Below the pieces are notes generated by a model that was not told the origin of the DNA, searched no databases, and saw only the letters and a list, made by a program, of their open reading frames with translations. A program made the translations under genes and the position numbers. This document shows, piece after piece, positions 13,580 to 21,690 of a stretch of 39,004 nucleotides of DNA; the stretch's first letter is position 1; each line of letters opens with the position of its first letter. Source of the DNA: an uncultured Bacteroidia bacterium. Lineage in GTDB: Bacteria; Bacteroidota; Bacteroidia; Bacteroidales; UBA932. Location: positions 1 to 39,004 of the forward strand of contig CADBFO010000022.1 of assembly GCA_902794005.1 (NCBI GenBank), written 5' to 3'.

Positions 13580-14481
13580 AGCCATGACTTCAGAAGGGCA
13601 GAAACATCTCTCCACACGTCTTCTTTGCCGATTTCGTTCAGAATCTCGTGCCGGAGGCCGGGATACACTTTGCTGGTGACGGTGCGGTAGCCGCGGGTGC
13701 GGATGAAGCTCACGGCTTCGGAAAATTTCTCGATGCTTACGATGCAGGGGTCATCGGCCCCGGCGATGAAGTGGATGGGGAGTTCCGGATGGGCGCTTGT
13801 CCAGTCGTCCACGTCGTAGCAGTCTTCCATCAGGCTCAGGAGCCCCTGGTAACCGAGGACGGTGAAGGGGAAGCCGCAGAGGGGGTCGTTGTTGTAGGCC
13901 TGTACATTGGCTTTGTTGGTGGAGAGCCAGGCGTTGGCGCCCTCCTGGGCGAATTTCTTGTTGTAGCCCCCCGTGGTCATTTTCTCCAGGAAGGAGGAGC
14001 GGTAGCGCTTTCCTTTGAACAGGGCGATGACCCGGGTGAGGAGAATGCCCATGCCGGCGGCACCGTTGCGGGAAGGGGAGCCGCACACCACCAGGCCATC
14101 GACTTCTCCGTCGTGGCGCTTGATGAAGCAGCGGACGATGAGAGATCCCATGCTGTGGCCCATCAGGAACACTTTTTTGCCGGGATACAGCTCCTTGGCA
14201 TGACGGACGACGGCCCGGGTGTCTTCCACCAGCAGCGCGTCTCCTTTCTTGTCAAAGTGACCCAGGTCTTCCTTTTTTTCCACCGTGGCGCCGTGGCCGC
14301 GGAGGTCGGTGATGAGGCAGGCGAAGCCCTGCTCGGCCAGATAGGTCATGAAGGGGAAATAACGTTCTTTGTGCTCGGCCATGCCATGTACCAGTACAAG
14401 GACAGCCTGTGGATTCTCGGGAGCCTGGAGGGCGGCGGCCAGCTGCAGGCCGTCCGGGGCGGGGATGGAAAATGTATTCAT
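13576..14481 (-). CDS. Alpha/beta hydrolase (serine aminopeptidase S33/monoacylglycerol lipase-like)
   Basis: A 301-residue cytoplasmic hydrolase without signal peptide. VLVHGMAEHKERY forms the oxyanion-hole region. GHSMGS carries the nucleophile S110, GADDPC (D243/D244) supplies the acid, and LRHEIL (H278) the catalytic histidine. The HGMAEH...Y motif and the ITDLRGHG strand are typical of lysophospholipase/monoacylglycerol lipase-like members, which cleave carboxylic esters of lipids. The gene overlaps its neighbours by four bases on both sides (RluA-type gene upstream, tcdA downstream), so it is co-translated with them. The substrate is unknown, and a connection to tRNA modification is not evident. 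Confidence 0.9.
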   Translation of the reverse strand: MNTFSIPAPDGLQLAAALQAPENPQAVLVLVHGMAEHKERYFPFMTYLAEQGFACLITDLRGHGATVEKKEDLGHFDKKGDALLVEDTRAVVRHAKELYPGKKVFLMGHSMGSLIVRCFIKRHDGEVDGLVVCGSPSRNGAAGMGILLTRVIALFKGKRYRSSFLEKMTTGGYNKKFAQEGANAWLSTNKANVQAYNNDPLCGFPFTVLGYQGLLSLMEDCYDVDDWTSAHPELPIHFIAGADDPCIVSIEKFSEAVSFIRTRGYRTVTSKVYPGLRHEILNEIGKEDVWRDVSALLKSWL

Positions 14482-15446
14482 CGGACAAAGCGGTCAAAGG
14501 ATTCAGGGAGGGGAGAAAGGCAGCGCACGATTTTCTGGCTGTATGGATTCCGGAAGACCAGGGTCTGCGCATGCAGGGCGAGCCGGCGGATGGGGTCGGT
14601 CTGGGCGCCGTATTTATCGTCACCGGCCACGGGATGTCCCAGCTCCGCGGCGTGGACGCGAATCTGGTTCTTCCGGCCGGTTTCAAGGGAGAACTCCACC
14701 TGGGTGTAGCGACGGCTGCGCTGAAGCAGCTTGTAGTGCGTGATGGCCAGCTGGCCGTCTTTCACTTCCGTGGGATAGGCGTACATCTTGAGCGATTTGG
14801 GATTCTCTACAAGCCAGCTCTGCACGGCTCCGCTGTCCTTCTCCATGCACCCTTCCAGCCAGGCCACGTATTTGCGCTCCAGCACCAGTTCCTTCCACTT
14901 GCTCTGGAGGAGGTCCTTGGCGCGCTCGTCCTTGGCGAAGATGACAGCCCCCGAGGTACCTTTGTCCAGACGGTGGACGATCCATACCTTTGCGGTGCTG
15001 CGGTCGGGCTCCTTGCCGGTGAGAAGGTCTTCCTTGCGCTGCATGCGTGCATTTACCTTCACATAGGCGTTCAGAATGGCGTAAAGGGTCTTTTCTCGAT
15101 GGCCGCTCTTGGCCTGGGAGCCGTTGGCGGTCGAGACGGAAAGCATGCCGGAGGGCTTGTCCACCACCAGGTAATGCTCGTCCTCGAAGAGGATTTTCAC
15201 GCCGGCCTTCTCCACTTCTTCGCGGGCGTCGCTGCGGGTGGCGCGGGCAATGGAGACGCCTTTGGGCAGAATCTGGAGGATATCGCCTTTCCTGACGGGG
15301 TGGTCGAAGGCTGTGACAGATTGCCCGTTCAGGCTTACCTGTCCCTTGGACAGCATGTTCTTGACGCTGGTGCGGGACTGCTGGGGCAGCATCTCGAACA
15401 GACAGGCGAGCAAGGCGCCATCGTGCGCGATTTTATACCGGTTCAT
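14478..15446 (-). CDS. RluA-family pseudouridine synthase
   Basis: A 322-residue protein with an N-terminal S4-like RNA-binding domain (residues about 12-65, SRTSVKNMLSKGQVSLNGQS) and a catalytic pseudouridine synthase domain. The conserved motif is HRLDKGTSGAVIFAK with catalytic D161; YLVVDKPSGMLSV precedes it and GRKNQIRVHAAELGHPVAGD follows, all typical of RluA/RluC/RluD. It isomerises a uridine in rRNA or tRNA; the target position cannot be assigned. A basic insert of about 40 residues separates the substrate-loop region from the HRLD motif, as in Bacteroidales paralogs. It overlaps both neighbours by ATGA. Confidence 0.93.
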   Translation of the reverse strand: MNRYKIAHDGALLACLFEMLPQQSRTSVKNMLSKGQVSLNGQSVTAFDHPVRKGDILQILPKGVSIARATRSDAREEVEKAGVKILFEDEHYLVVDKPSGMLSVSTANGSQAKSGHREKTLYAILNAYVKVNARMQRKEDLLTGKEPDRSTAKVWIVHRLDKGTSGAVIFAKDERAKDLLQSKWKELVLERKYVAWLEGCMEKDSGAVQSWLVENPKSLKMYAYPTEVKDGQLAITHYKLLQRSRRYTQVEFSLETGRKNQIRVHAAELGHPVAGDDKYGAQTDPIRRLALHAQTLVFRNPYSQKIVRCLSPLPESFDRFVR

Positions 15447-16039
15447 AATTCTTCCAATAAAATGTGTAAGTCTTTGGGCAGCAGGCGCATGAAATGGTCC
15501 AGCATGCCATGGGGGATGATGATGGTTTCCAGGGACTCGCAGTCGTCGAAGGCATCCTCGCCAATCTCCTCAAGCCCTTTGTTCAGTTTCACCTGGTACA
15601 GGTTGACGCATCCCTGGAAGGCCCTGGGGCCGATGCGGCGGAGCTTCGCGGGCATACTTAGCCTTTCCAGCTGCCAGCAGTCCACGAAGGCCGATTCCCC
15701 GATATCCACCAGGGAAGCGGGCAGTTTGATGGATAGGAGTTCGCCACATTCGGCAAAGGCGTTGGCGCCGATGTGGGTGACGCTGTTGGGCAAATGGATT
15801 TTCTCCAGATAGGAAGAGCGCTCCTCCAGGGGAATCTCCTCTCCGATTTTGAGGCCCGCCATATAGTCCTGAAAGGCGAAAACATGATCGCAGATTACCT
15901 CGCAGCCCTCTTTTACGCTTACTTCCCCGGGAAAATTCTCCGCATCCAGCAGACGCTTCCCGTCGGCCGAATAGCTAAGACAATATTCGCCGTCCCAGAT
16001 ATCCCGGGCAAGCTCTTCCTGCGTGGCCGTTGTGTTCAT
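15443..16039 (-). CDS. BspA-type leucine-rich repeat protein
   Basis: A 198-residue protein of which residues about 85-185 consist of three to four BspA-type (LRR_5) repeats of roughly 23 residues: LPNSVTHIGANAFAECGEL, LPASLVDIGESAFVDCWQL, MPAKLRRIGPRAFQGCVNL, LNKGLEEIGEDAFDDCESL. The N-terminal 80 residues are acidic and unmatched. There is no signal peptide, unlike the secreted BspA adhesins of this phylum, so this member is probably cytoplasmic and used for protein binding. Its start lies four bases after the upstream unknown gene, and its end overlaps the pseudouridine synthase gene by four bases. Function unknown. Confidence 0.85.
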   Translation of the reverse strand: MNTTATQEELARDIWDGEYCLSYSADGKRLLDAENFPGEVSVKEGCEVICDHVFAFQDYMAGLKIGEEIPLEERSSYLEKIHLPNSVTHIGANAFAECGELLSIKLPASLVDIGESAFVDCWQLERLSMPAKLRRIGPRAFQGCVNLYQVKLNKGLEEIGEDAFDDCESLETIIIPHGMLDHFMRLLPKDLHILLEEL

Positions 16040-16043
16040 GGGG

Positions 16044-16505
16044 CTAAAAGGTTTTTACAAAGTCAATGTCCTTCTTGAGCATTACTTTGGGCTCCATCTT
16101 GGACACTTTCTGGAAAAGTTTGAACTGGTAGGCGGGGGAGAGATAGACCTTGTGCTCGTTTTTGCCCTTTCGCCACCATTTGTAGAAGGCGATGGGGTCC
16201 GTGTCATAGGGAATGCGGGCTTCGATTTCCGAGCTGTAGCCGGGAAAATCAATGATCATTTTAAGGCCGGTAATGCGTTTGTAGTACTCGTAATCCGCTC
16301 TTCTGAGCTTGGACACGAGAGGCGCAAACACCTCATATTGATCTACTTGCAGCACTTTCTCCTTGACTACCATGCGGTGGATGCGGACAGGGTCTTTGTG
16401 TAGCCACTCGGTAAGCGTAAGTGTCACGGGACCATCTTCACAGTCCAGTGTCAGTTTGTCTGAAGAAAAGTATATCTTTTCGCTGTTCAGAGGAAATTCT
16501 TCCAT
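16044..16505 (-). CDS. Protein of unknown function
   Basis: A 153-residue protein I do not recognise. It has no signal peptide or membrane helix. It opens with an acidic strand-rich part (SEKIYFSSDKLTLDCEDG, LTLTEWLHKDPVRIHR), then a central AYDT/WWRKGK-type segment (IPYDTDPIAFYKWWRKGKNE), and ends lysine-rich (PKVMLKKDIDFVKTF). The ATG is chosen because an upstream in-frame TTG would place the -7 box inside the gene. It is the first gene of the minus-strand operon leading to the leucine-rich repeat protein, RluA-type synthase, hydrolase and TcdA, and shares an AT-rich divergent promoter region with the DUF4332 gene. Confidence 0.6.
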   Translation of the reverse strand: MEEFPLNSEKIYFSSDKLTLDCEDGPVTLTLTEWLHKDPVRIHRMVVKEKVLQVDQYEVFAPLVSKLRRADYEYYKRITGLKMIIDFPGYSSEIEARIPYDTDPIAFYKWWRKGKNEHKVYLSPAYQFKLFQKVSKMEPKVMLKKDIDFVKTF

Positions 16506-16523
16506 TTTTTTGTGCCTACAGTG

Positions 16524-16531
16524 CAAATATA
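16524..16531 (-). promoter_or_regulatory. Candidate -7 element (TATATTTG) of the five-gene operon
   Basis: The minus strand reads TATATTTG, a perfect match to TAnnTTTG, 18 bases before the ATG of the first operon gene. The expected -33 position falls in a poly-T/A stretch and shows no clear TTG. Confidence 0.5.
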
Positions 16532-16563
16532 TGAATTTTTTTTCTTTTTTCTGCGATTTTTTT

Positions 16564-16571
16564 TATCTTTG
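16564..16571 (+). promoter_or_regulatory. Candidate -7 element (TATCTTTG) of the DUF4332 gene
   Basis: TATCTTTG matches TAnnTTTG and would start a transcript near 16578, giving a leader of about 35 bases. The upstream -33 region is an unbroken T-tract, so the -33 element is only TTT. It is divergent from the five-gene operon promoter 33 bases away. Confidence 0.5.
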
Positions 16572-16612
16572 GAGATGAAAAGTGAACTTAATCCCTTAAT
16601 TTTTATAAAAAC

Positions 16613-17020
16613 ATGGCTTACAAAATTATTGACATCCAGGGAATCGGCCCCGTATATGCCGAAAAACTCATCGCAATCGGTATCGAAACCGTCGATCAGC
16701 TCCTCGCAGAAGGTGCATCCCCCAAGGGGCGCAAGGCTCTGGAAGAGAAGACCGGCATCCGTGGTGACCTCATCCTCACTTGGGTAAACCATGCCGATCT
16801 GTTCCGCATCAAGGGTGTCGGCCCTCAGTTCTCCGAACTTCTGGAAGCTGCCGGCGTCGATACCGTGAAGGAACTCCGCACCCGCAACGCCGCCAACCTC
16901 GCCGCCAAGATGCTGGAAGTGAATGAGGCCAAACACCTTTGCAAGCGCACTCCCGTCGAGAAGGAAATCCAGAAGTACATCGACCTGGCCAAGGAACTCG
17001 AACCGGTAGTCACCTACTAG
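16613..17020 (+). CDS. DUF4332 helix-hairpin-helix protein
   Basis: A 135-residue protein built from two helix-hairpin-helix units, one at residues about 5-25 (IDIQGIGPVYAEKLIAIGI) and one at about 63-82 (FRIKGVGPQFSELLEAAGV). Each carries the GIGP/GVGP hairpin that contacts the DNA backbone. A basic C-terminal helix follows (RTPVEKEIQKYIDLAKEL). This is the DUF4332 arrangement: the fold resembles DNA polymerase/ligase HhH domains but the proteins have no known enzyme activity. It stands alone between divergent promoters and a long hairpin and is probably a small DNA-binding protein. Its in vivo role is unknown. Confidence 0.85.
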   Translation: MAYKIIDIQGIGPVYAEKLIAIGIETVDQLLAEGASPKGRKALEEKTGIRGDLILTWVNHADLFRIKGVGPQFSELLEAAGVDTVKELRTRNAANLAAKMLEVNEAKHLCKRTPVEKEIQKYIDLAKELEPVVTY

Positions 17021-17059
17021 TTTTTTCTCGTGGCAGCCAACTCGCTGTCACAGAGCCGT

Positions 17060-17104
17060 TTACGTACAATCCTCTGCGCTTTTTGCGCAGAGGATTGTAC
17101 GTAA
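17060..17104. repeat. Perfect 20-bp inverted repeat with a 5-base loop
   Basis: TTACGTACAATCCTCTGCGC (17060-17079) is followed by TTTTT and its exact complement (17085-17104). It sits 40 bases after the DUF4332 stop. It may act as that gene's transcript end, but no T-tract follows on either strand, which is unusual for an intrinsic terminator. Confidence 0.85.
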
Positions 17105-17218
17105 TTCATTGTGTTGCAAGGCGTTGCTTGCCAGTGCTTGGAGAGGGGGTCGGAAGGGCAGGGAAGAGGCGGCCGCACGCTGGTATGTAAAAAAATTGAA
17201 AAAATTTATCTGCACCCC

Positions 17219-17248
17219 TTGCAGATTCAAAAATAGTTTGTACCTTTG
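17219..17248 (+). promoter_or_regulatory. Promoter of tRNA-Asp
   Basis: TTG (17219-17221), a 19-base spacer and a perfect -7 box TACCTTTG (17241-17248). The start would be near 17255, about 25 bases before the mature tRNA. Confidence 0.75.
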
Positions 17249-17279
17249 CAATCCCGAAAGGGAAGTTCACTGAAAATTT

Positions 17280-17354
17280 GGTGCGGTAGTTCAGTCGGTT
17301 TAGAATACCGGCCTGTCACGCCGGGGGTCGCGAGTTCGAGCCTCGTCCGCACCG
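17280..17354 (+). tRNA. tRNA-Asp (anticodon GTC)
   Basis: The acceptor stem GGTGCGG (17280-17286) pairs with CCGCACC (17347-17353), with discriminator G at 17354. The anticodon loop CTGTCAC gives anticodon GTC (17315-17317), and the T arm contains GTTCGAGCC. The CCA tail is not encoded. It is flanked by its own promoter and a terminator, so it is a single-gene unit. Confidence 0.96.
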
Positions 17355-17357
17355 CTC

Positions 17358-17401
17358 AAAGGGTAAATCACTAATTGTCAGTGGTTTACCCTTTTTGTTT
17401 T
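17358..17401 (+). terminator. Intrinsic terminator of tRNA-Asp
   Basis: AAAGGGTAAATCACT (17358-17372) pairs with AGTGGTTTACCCTTT (17380-17394) with a single mismatch. The 7-base loop and the trailing TTGTTTT run complete a typical terminator four bases after the tRNA. Confidence 0.85.
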
Positions 17402-17496
17402 AGTGACATTTTAGGTAAATTTGATCTGGTTTGCGCCCCAAAATGGTGGTTTTTTGGCCGTGGGCGGCGGTTCCGCCATCGACGGCTTCAGGACAT

Positions 17497-17526
17497 AAAA
17501 AAAGGAAGATGTGCTGAACATCTTCC
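17497..17526 (-). terminator. Intrinsic terminator of the hsp20 gene
   Basis: On the minus strand GGAAGATGT, a 5-base loop and ACATCTTCC are followed by seven T residues, 44 bases after the Hsp20 stop codon. The stretch between this and the tRNA terminator (17402-17496) holds no gene that I can see. Confidence 0.85.
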
Positions 17527-17569
17527 AAATATGCATGAAATAGCCTTTTAACTCGGCCCGCAGACGGAA

Positions 17570-17995
17570 TTATTCCACAGTAATCTGCTTGCGGGCTTTT
17601 TCAATCTCCACTTTCTTGATCTTGGGCAGGTTCACGGTGAGCACACCGTTCTCTACCTTGGCGGCGATGGCTTCGCGGTCGGTGTCTTCCGGGAGCAGCA
17701 TCGTCTGCTGGAACTTGGTGTAGGAGAACTCGCGGCGCACATAGTGGCCTTTCTGCTTCTCGTTTTCGCTGCTCTTCTTCTCCATGTTGATCACCAGGTC
17801 TCCCTCTTCATCCAGGTGGATGTCAAAGTCGGCCTTGGTCATGCCGGGGGCGGCGAGTTCCAACTGATAGGCTTCCGGGGTTTCTAAAACATTGATGGCC
17901 GGGGCGGTGGCCTTCGGGCGTTCCATCCAAGTGTTGTCGAAGAAATCGTTGAAGATGTCGGGCATCCAATTCTGATTGTGTCTTGCAGGTACCAT
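17570..17995 (-). CDS. Small heat-shock protein, Hsp20/alpha-crystallin family
   Basis: A 141-residue ATP-independent chaperone that binds unfolding proteins. The N-terminal arm MVPARHNQNWMPDIFNDFFD is followed by the alpha-crystallin domain (about residues 35-125): INVLETPEAYQLELAAPGM, TKADFDIHLDEEGDLVINME, the REFSYTKFQQTMLLPE strand and VENGVLTVNLPK (the A-x-x-x-NGVL motif). The C-terminal IEKARKQITVE ends in the short I-x-V-type tail used in oligomerisation. The ATG is fixed by an AAGGAG ribosome site seven bases upstream, uncommon in this phylum where such sites are often absent. Upstream to 18.2 kb there is no other gene; no CIRCE element was found. Confidence 0.94.
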   Translation of the reverse strand: MVPARHNQNWMPDIFNDFFDNTWMERPKATAPAINVLETPEAYQLELAAPGMTKADFDIHLDEEGDLVINMEKKSSENEKQKGHYVRREFSYTKFQQTMLLPEDTDREAIAAKVENGVLTVNLPKIKKVEIEKARKQITVE

Positions 17996-18205
17996 AGTTT
18001 TATTCTCCTTTTTTATTCGTTTTGTTTTTCTTTTCGGGCCGATGTTCAACCGGCGTTCGGCATAAGGAAAGACAAAACCGGGACCAGTGTCGGAAAATGG
18101 TCAAAAGGTTGACAAAATGTCGCAAATTGGTGCCAAATTGACAGGAATAGATGTCAATATGTCGTAATTCTCTCGCGCGCGTGAAGAAATCCAAGAAATA
18201 AATCG

Positions 18206-18213
18206 TACTTTTG
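18206..18213 (+). promoter_or_regulatory. Candidate -7 element (TACTTTTG) of the UpxY-uvrA-glycosyltransferase unit
   Basis: TACTTTTG matches TAnnTTTG and ends 18 bases before the ATG of the antiterminator gene. A -33 TTG is not evident at the normal spacing. The preceding 200 bases carry several GTCAA/TTGAC-like words but no gene. Confidence 0.45.
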
Positions 18214-18231
18214 TTACCCCAAAAATCCTTC

Positions 18232-18849
18232 ATGATGCTGCACTGGTATGCCCTGAAAATCTTCTATAACAAGGTCTTCGCCTGGGAAGGCCTTCTGGAA
18301 GACAAAGGCCTGGAAACCTATCTGGCCGTGCAGAAAGTGCAGTTGAAGGGGCCCTCGCATCTGGCCGCCCGGAAAAAAATGGCCGAATCGTCAGGGAAAA
18401 GGGATTTGCGCTTCATCGAGGACGGACCGGTCATTTATGAGCGGAAGCCGCTCGTGACATCCCTTCTTTTTGTGAAGGCCTCCCAGGAAGATATTCTTGA
18501 GATTCAGGGTCTTCTGAACGAAAAAGATGTCTTCGGGCGTGTGAAAGGCTTCATTTACCGGAGTGCCGACAAGGAGGGTTTCGCCCGCATATCGGCCAGG
18601 GAGATGGAAATCTTCCGGCTGGTGGTGGAATCCGGTGCCGGCGGACTGGAATTTTTTGCCGATGACGATTTCACCCGTTTCAGGAAGGGAAGCAAGGTCC
18701 GCGTGAAGGAAGGCCAGCTCAAAGGCGCGGAGGGCTATATCAAGCGCATCCGGAAAGACCGCCGTCTGCTGGTATGCATCGAAGGCGTCATAGCTGTGGC
18801 TACGGCCTATATCCCGCCGGAGAACCTGGAAATTATAGAGGAAGAGTAA
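18232..18849 (+). CDS. NusG-like transcription antiterminator (UpxY/LoaP type)
   Basis: A 205-residue NusG paralog. The NGN domain covers residues about 1-110, opening with MMLHWYALKIFYNKVFAWEG, and has the typical tail PLVTSLLFVKAS before a helical linker. The KOW domain at about 150-195 is FRKGSKVRVKEGQLKGAEGY then IKRIRKDRRLLVCIEGVIAV, whose RLLVCIEG strand is characteristic of UpxY. Such proteins bind elongating RNA polymerase and are normally the first gene of a capsular or exopolysaccharide operon in Bacteroidales, letting long operons be read through. Here it is followed at zero spacing by uvrA and then by glycosyltransferases. The first of two adjacent ATGs is used; an upstream TTG in frame is unlikely. 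Confidence 0.88.
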   Translation: MMLHWYALKIFYNKVFAWEGLLEDKGLETYLAVQKVQLKGPSHLAARKKMAESSGKRDLRFIEDGPVIYERKPLVTSLLFVKASQEDILEIQGLLNEKDVFGRVKGFIYRSADKEGFARISAREMEIFRLVVESGAGGLEFFADDDFTRFRKGSKVRVKEGQLKGAEGYIKRIRKDRRLLVCIEGVIAVATAYIPPENLEIIEEE

Positions 18850-21690
18850 ATGCCTGCAGAAGGAAACATCATTATCAGAAAAGCCCGGGTCAACAACCTG
18901 AAGGACATTACCGTGGAAATTCCCCGCAACCGCCTGGTGGTGGTGACGGGCGTTTCCGGCAGCGGAAAGAGCTCCCTGGCTTTCGACACGCTTTTTGCCG
19001 AGGGGCAGCGCCGTTTCGCGGAAAGTCTGTCTTCCTATGCCCGCCAGTTTCTGGGGCGGATGGTGAAGCCTGATGTGGATGTCATCGAGGGCATCCCGCC
19101 GGCCATCGCCATCGAGCAGAAGGTGAACATCCGGAATCCCCGCTCCACCGTGGCCACCACGACGGAGATTTACGACTATCTGCGCATCCTGTTCGCCCGG
19201 ATCGGCCGCACCTATTCGCCCGTCAGCGGGGAAGAGGTGAAGGCGCATAGCGTGAAGGATGTGCTGGATGCCATCGGCGACGGGAATCCCCACGCCGTCT
19301 ATATCCTTTCCGACCTGCATTGGAGCACGCGCACGGATCAGGTGGAACTGATGCTGGCGCTCAAGGAGGAGGGCTTCGGCCGCCTGTTCAATGAGGCCGA
19401 CGGAACCATTCTCCAGATTGAGGATGTTCTCAAGCTGGACGGGAACTATCCCGGTAAGCTCTGGCTCCTCGTGGATCGCGTAAAGACAAACGGCTCACTG
19501 GACGAAGACCTTCGCACCCGCCTGCACGCCTCTGTTCAGACCGCCTTCGACAAGGGCAATGGGGACATGGCCCTTTGGAGCCCTGCGGCAGGGCTTGCGC
19601 GTTTTTGTTCCCGTTTCGAGAAAGACGGCATTGTTTTCCGGCAGCCGGACGAGTACCTCTTCTCCTTCAACAGCCCGTTGGGGGCGTGCCCGGTGTGCGG
19701 CGGCCTGGGAAAAATCGTGGGCATCAGCGAAGACCTCGTGGTCCCCGACAAGACCAAGAGCATCTATGACGGCGCCATCGCCTGCTGGCGGGGAGAAAAG
19801 ATGAGCTGGTTCAAGGACCTGGTCATCAAGAATTCCGAAAAATACGGCATCCCCATATTCGAACCGTACTGCAAACTTACCGAAGAGCAGAAACGCACGC
19901 TCTGGGAGTCCCGTGCCACCATGGGGGACGAGAGCACCATCTGCGGCATCAACGAGTTCTTCGAATGGGTGGAGGCCAACCGCTATAAAATCCAGTACAA
20001 GTATATGCTCAGCCGCTACTCCGGCCGTACCACCTGCCATTCCTGTGGCGGCAGCCGGCTCCGGAAAGAGGCCCTGTTCGTGAAAATCGGCGGGAAAACC
20101 ATCCACGATCTCCTTTCCATGACGGTGGAGGAGCTGTTGGTATGGTTCCGGCAGATGACCGGTCAGGCCGCCATGCCCGGCTCCGACCGGGTATCTCTCA
20201 CGGAGTACGAGCGGGGTGTGGCGGGAAAGGCCGTCGAGGAAATTTCCTATCGGCTCCAATGCATCCAGGATGTAGGCCTGGGTTATCTGACCCTGAGCCG
20301 GACCATGAACACCCTCTCCGGCGGTGAAAGCCAGCGGGTGAACCTGGTGACGGCCCTCGGCAGTTCGCTGGTGGGGTCCATGTACATCCTGGACGAGCCC
20401 TCGATAGGATTGCATCCCCGGGATACGGAGCGGCTTATCGCGGTGCTCAAACGTCTCAGGGACATTGGCAATACGGTGGTGGTGGTGGAGCACGACCCCG
20501 AGATTATCCGTGCGGCCGACTGCCTCATCGACTTGGGGCCCCGGGCCGGTGTAAACGGCGGCGAGGTGGTGTTCCAGGGGGTCGTGGGCGACGAAGATGC
20601 GGCCCGGACGGAACAATCGCTCACCCTCCAGTACCTCAAGGGAATCCGCAAGCCCTATGTGCGTTCAAAGAATCCCTGGCACTATTCCATCACGGTGCAG
20701 GGAGCCATGCAGAACAATCTCAAGGACATAGACGTACAGTTCCCGCTGAACGTATTTACCGTGGTTGCGGGGGTTTCGGGCAGCGGCAAGAGCTCGCTGG
20801 TGGGGGATATCCTGTACCCGGCCCTGCACCGGCGCATCAACGAGACCGGCGACCTGCCCGGCACCTTCAAGGGCCTGGCGGGAGACCTCGGCCGGATTAC
20901 GCGCGTGGAATATGTGGACCAGAATCCCATCGGCAAAAGCAGCCGCTCCAACGCCGTCACGTACCTGAAAATATATGACGATATCCGCAAGCTCCTGAGC
21001 GAGCAGCAATACGCCAGGATCAACGGCTTCACGCCGTCGTACTTCTCCTTCAACCAGGACGGCGGCCGCTGTCCTGAGTGCCAGGGAGACGGTTTCGTGA
21101 AAATTGGCATGCAGTTCATGGCCGATGTCACCATGGTGTGCGAGTCCTGCGGCGGCAAGCGCTTCAAGCCGGACATCCTGGAGGTGCGCTACCAGGGCCT
21201 GAACGTGGATGACATCCTGAATATGAGCGTGGAGGAGGCCATCACCTTCTTCGGCGCACGGAAGGAAGAAACGGCGCGTACCATTGCCGCCAAGCTGCAG
21301 CCGCTGGTGGATGTGGGCCTGGGCTATATCAAGCTGGGCCAGCCCTCCAGCACCCTCTCCGGCGGAGAAAGCCAGCGCATCAAACTGGCCTATTTCCTTT
21401 CGCTGGCCTCCGGCAGCCGGGAGAAGATTCTTTTCCTCTTTGATGAGCCCACCACGGGCCTTCATTTCTACGACGTGGAAAAACTTCTCAGGGCTTTTGA
21501 CGCACTGCTCGCCAAAGGGCACACCGTCATTGTGGTAGAGCACAATGTGGATGTGATTCGCAGCGCGGACTGGGTGATAGACCTGGGGCCCGATGCAGGT
21601 GCCCGGGGCGGGGAAGTGGTGTTTGCCGGAACGCCGGAAGACCTTGCCGCGAAGGGGAATACATTTACTGCCAAATACTTACGTGCATGA
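18850..21690 (+). CDS. uvrA: Excinuclease ABC subunit A
   Basis: A full-length, 946-residue UvrA, the damage-recognition ATPase of nucleotide excision repair. The first Walker A is GVSGSGKSSLAFDTLF (about residues 33-48), with SSYARQFLGRM after it. The first zinc-finger module begins with CPVCGGLGKIVG and continues with CHSCGGSRLR. Signatures LSGGESQRVNL and LSGGESQRIKL, the second Walker A GVSGSGKSSLVGDIL, and the second zinc finger CPECQGDGF...CESCGGKRF are all present, as are the Walker B DEPSIGLHP and DEPTTGLHF. The start codon directly follows the antiterminator stop, and the stop overlaps the next glycosyltransferase start by ATGA, an unusual setting for a repair gene. Confidence 0.97.
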   Translation: MPAEGNIIIRKARVNNLKDITVEIPRNRLVVVTGVSGSGKSSLAFDTLFAEGQRRFAESLSSYARQFLGRMVKPDVDVIEGIPPAIAIEQKVNIRNPRSTVATTTEIYDYLRILFARIGRTYSPVSGEEVKAHSVKDVLDAIGDGNPHAVYILSDLHWSTRTDQVELMLALKEEGFGRLFNEADGTILQIEDVLKLDGNYPGKLWLLVDRVKTNGSLDEDLRTRLHASVQTAFDKGNGDMALWSPAAGLARFCSRFEKDGIVFRQPDEYLFSFNSPLGACPVCGGLGKIVGISEDLVVPDKTKSIYDGAIACWRGEKMSWFKDLVIKNSEKYGIPIFEPYCKLTEEQKRTLWESRATMGDESTICGINEFFEWVEANRYKIQYKYMLSRYSGRTTCHSCGGSRLRKEALFVKIGGKTIHDLLSMTVEELLVWFRQMTGQAAMPGSDRVSLTEYERGVAGKAVEEISYRLQCIQDVGLGYLTLSRTMNTLSGGESQRVNLVTALGSSLVGSMYILDEPSIGLHPRDTERLIAVLKRLRDIGNTVVVVEHDPEIIRAADCLIDLGPRAGVNGGEVVFQGVVGDEDAARTEQSLTLQYLKGIRKPYVRSKNPWHYSITVQGAMQNNLKDIDVQFPLNVFTVVAGVSGSGKSSLVGDILYPALHRRINETGDLPGTFKGLAGDLGRITRVEYVDQNPIGKSSRSNAVTYLKIYDDIRKLLSEQQYARINGFTPSYFSFNQDGGRCPECQGDGFVKIGMQFMADVTMVCESCGGKRFKPDILEVRYQGLNVDDILNMSVEEAITFFGARKEETARTIAAKLQPLVDVGLGYIKLGQPSSTLSGGESQRIKLAYFLSLASGSREKILFLFDEPTTGLHFYDVEKLLRAFDALLAKGHTVIVVEHNVDVIRSADWVIDLGPDAGARGGEVVFAGTPEDLAAKGNTFTAKYLRA

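Noticed and set aside
17402-17496. TAAATTTG box after the tRNA-Asp terminator
   Set aside because: Matches the -7 consensus but is followed by no gene or hairpin of its own; probably chance.
18000-18233. Minus-strand frame of 77 codons between hsp20 and the antiterminator gene
   Set aside because: No family similarity, overlaps the hsp20 leader and its ribosome site; treated as intergenic.
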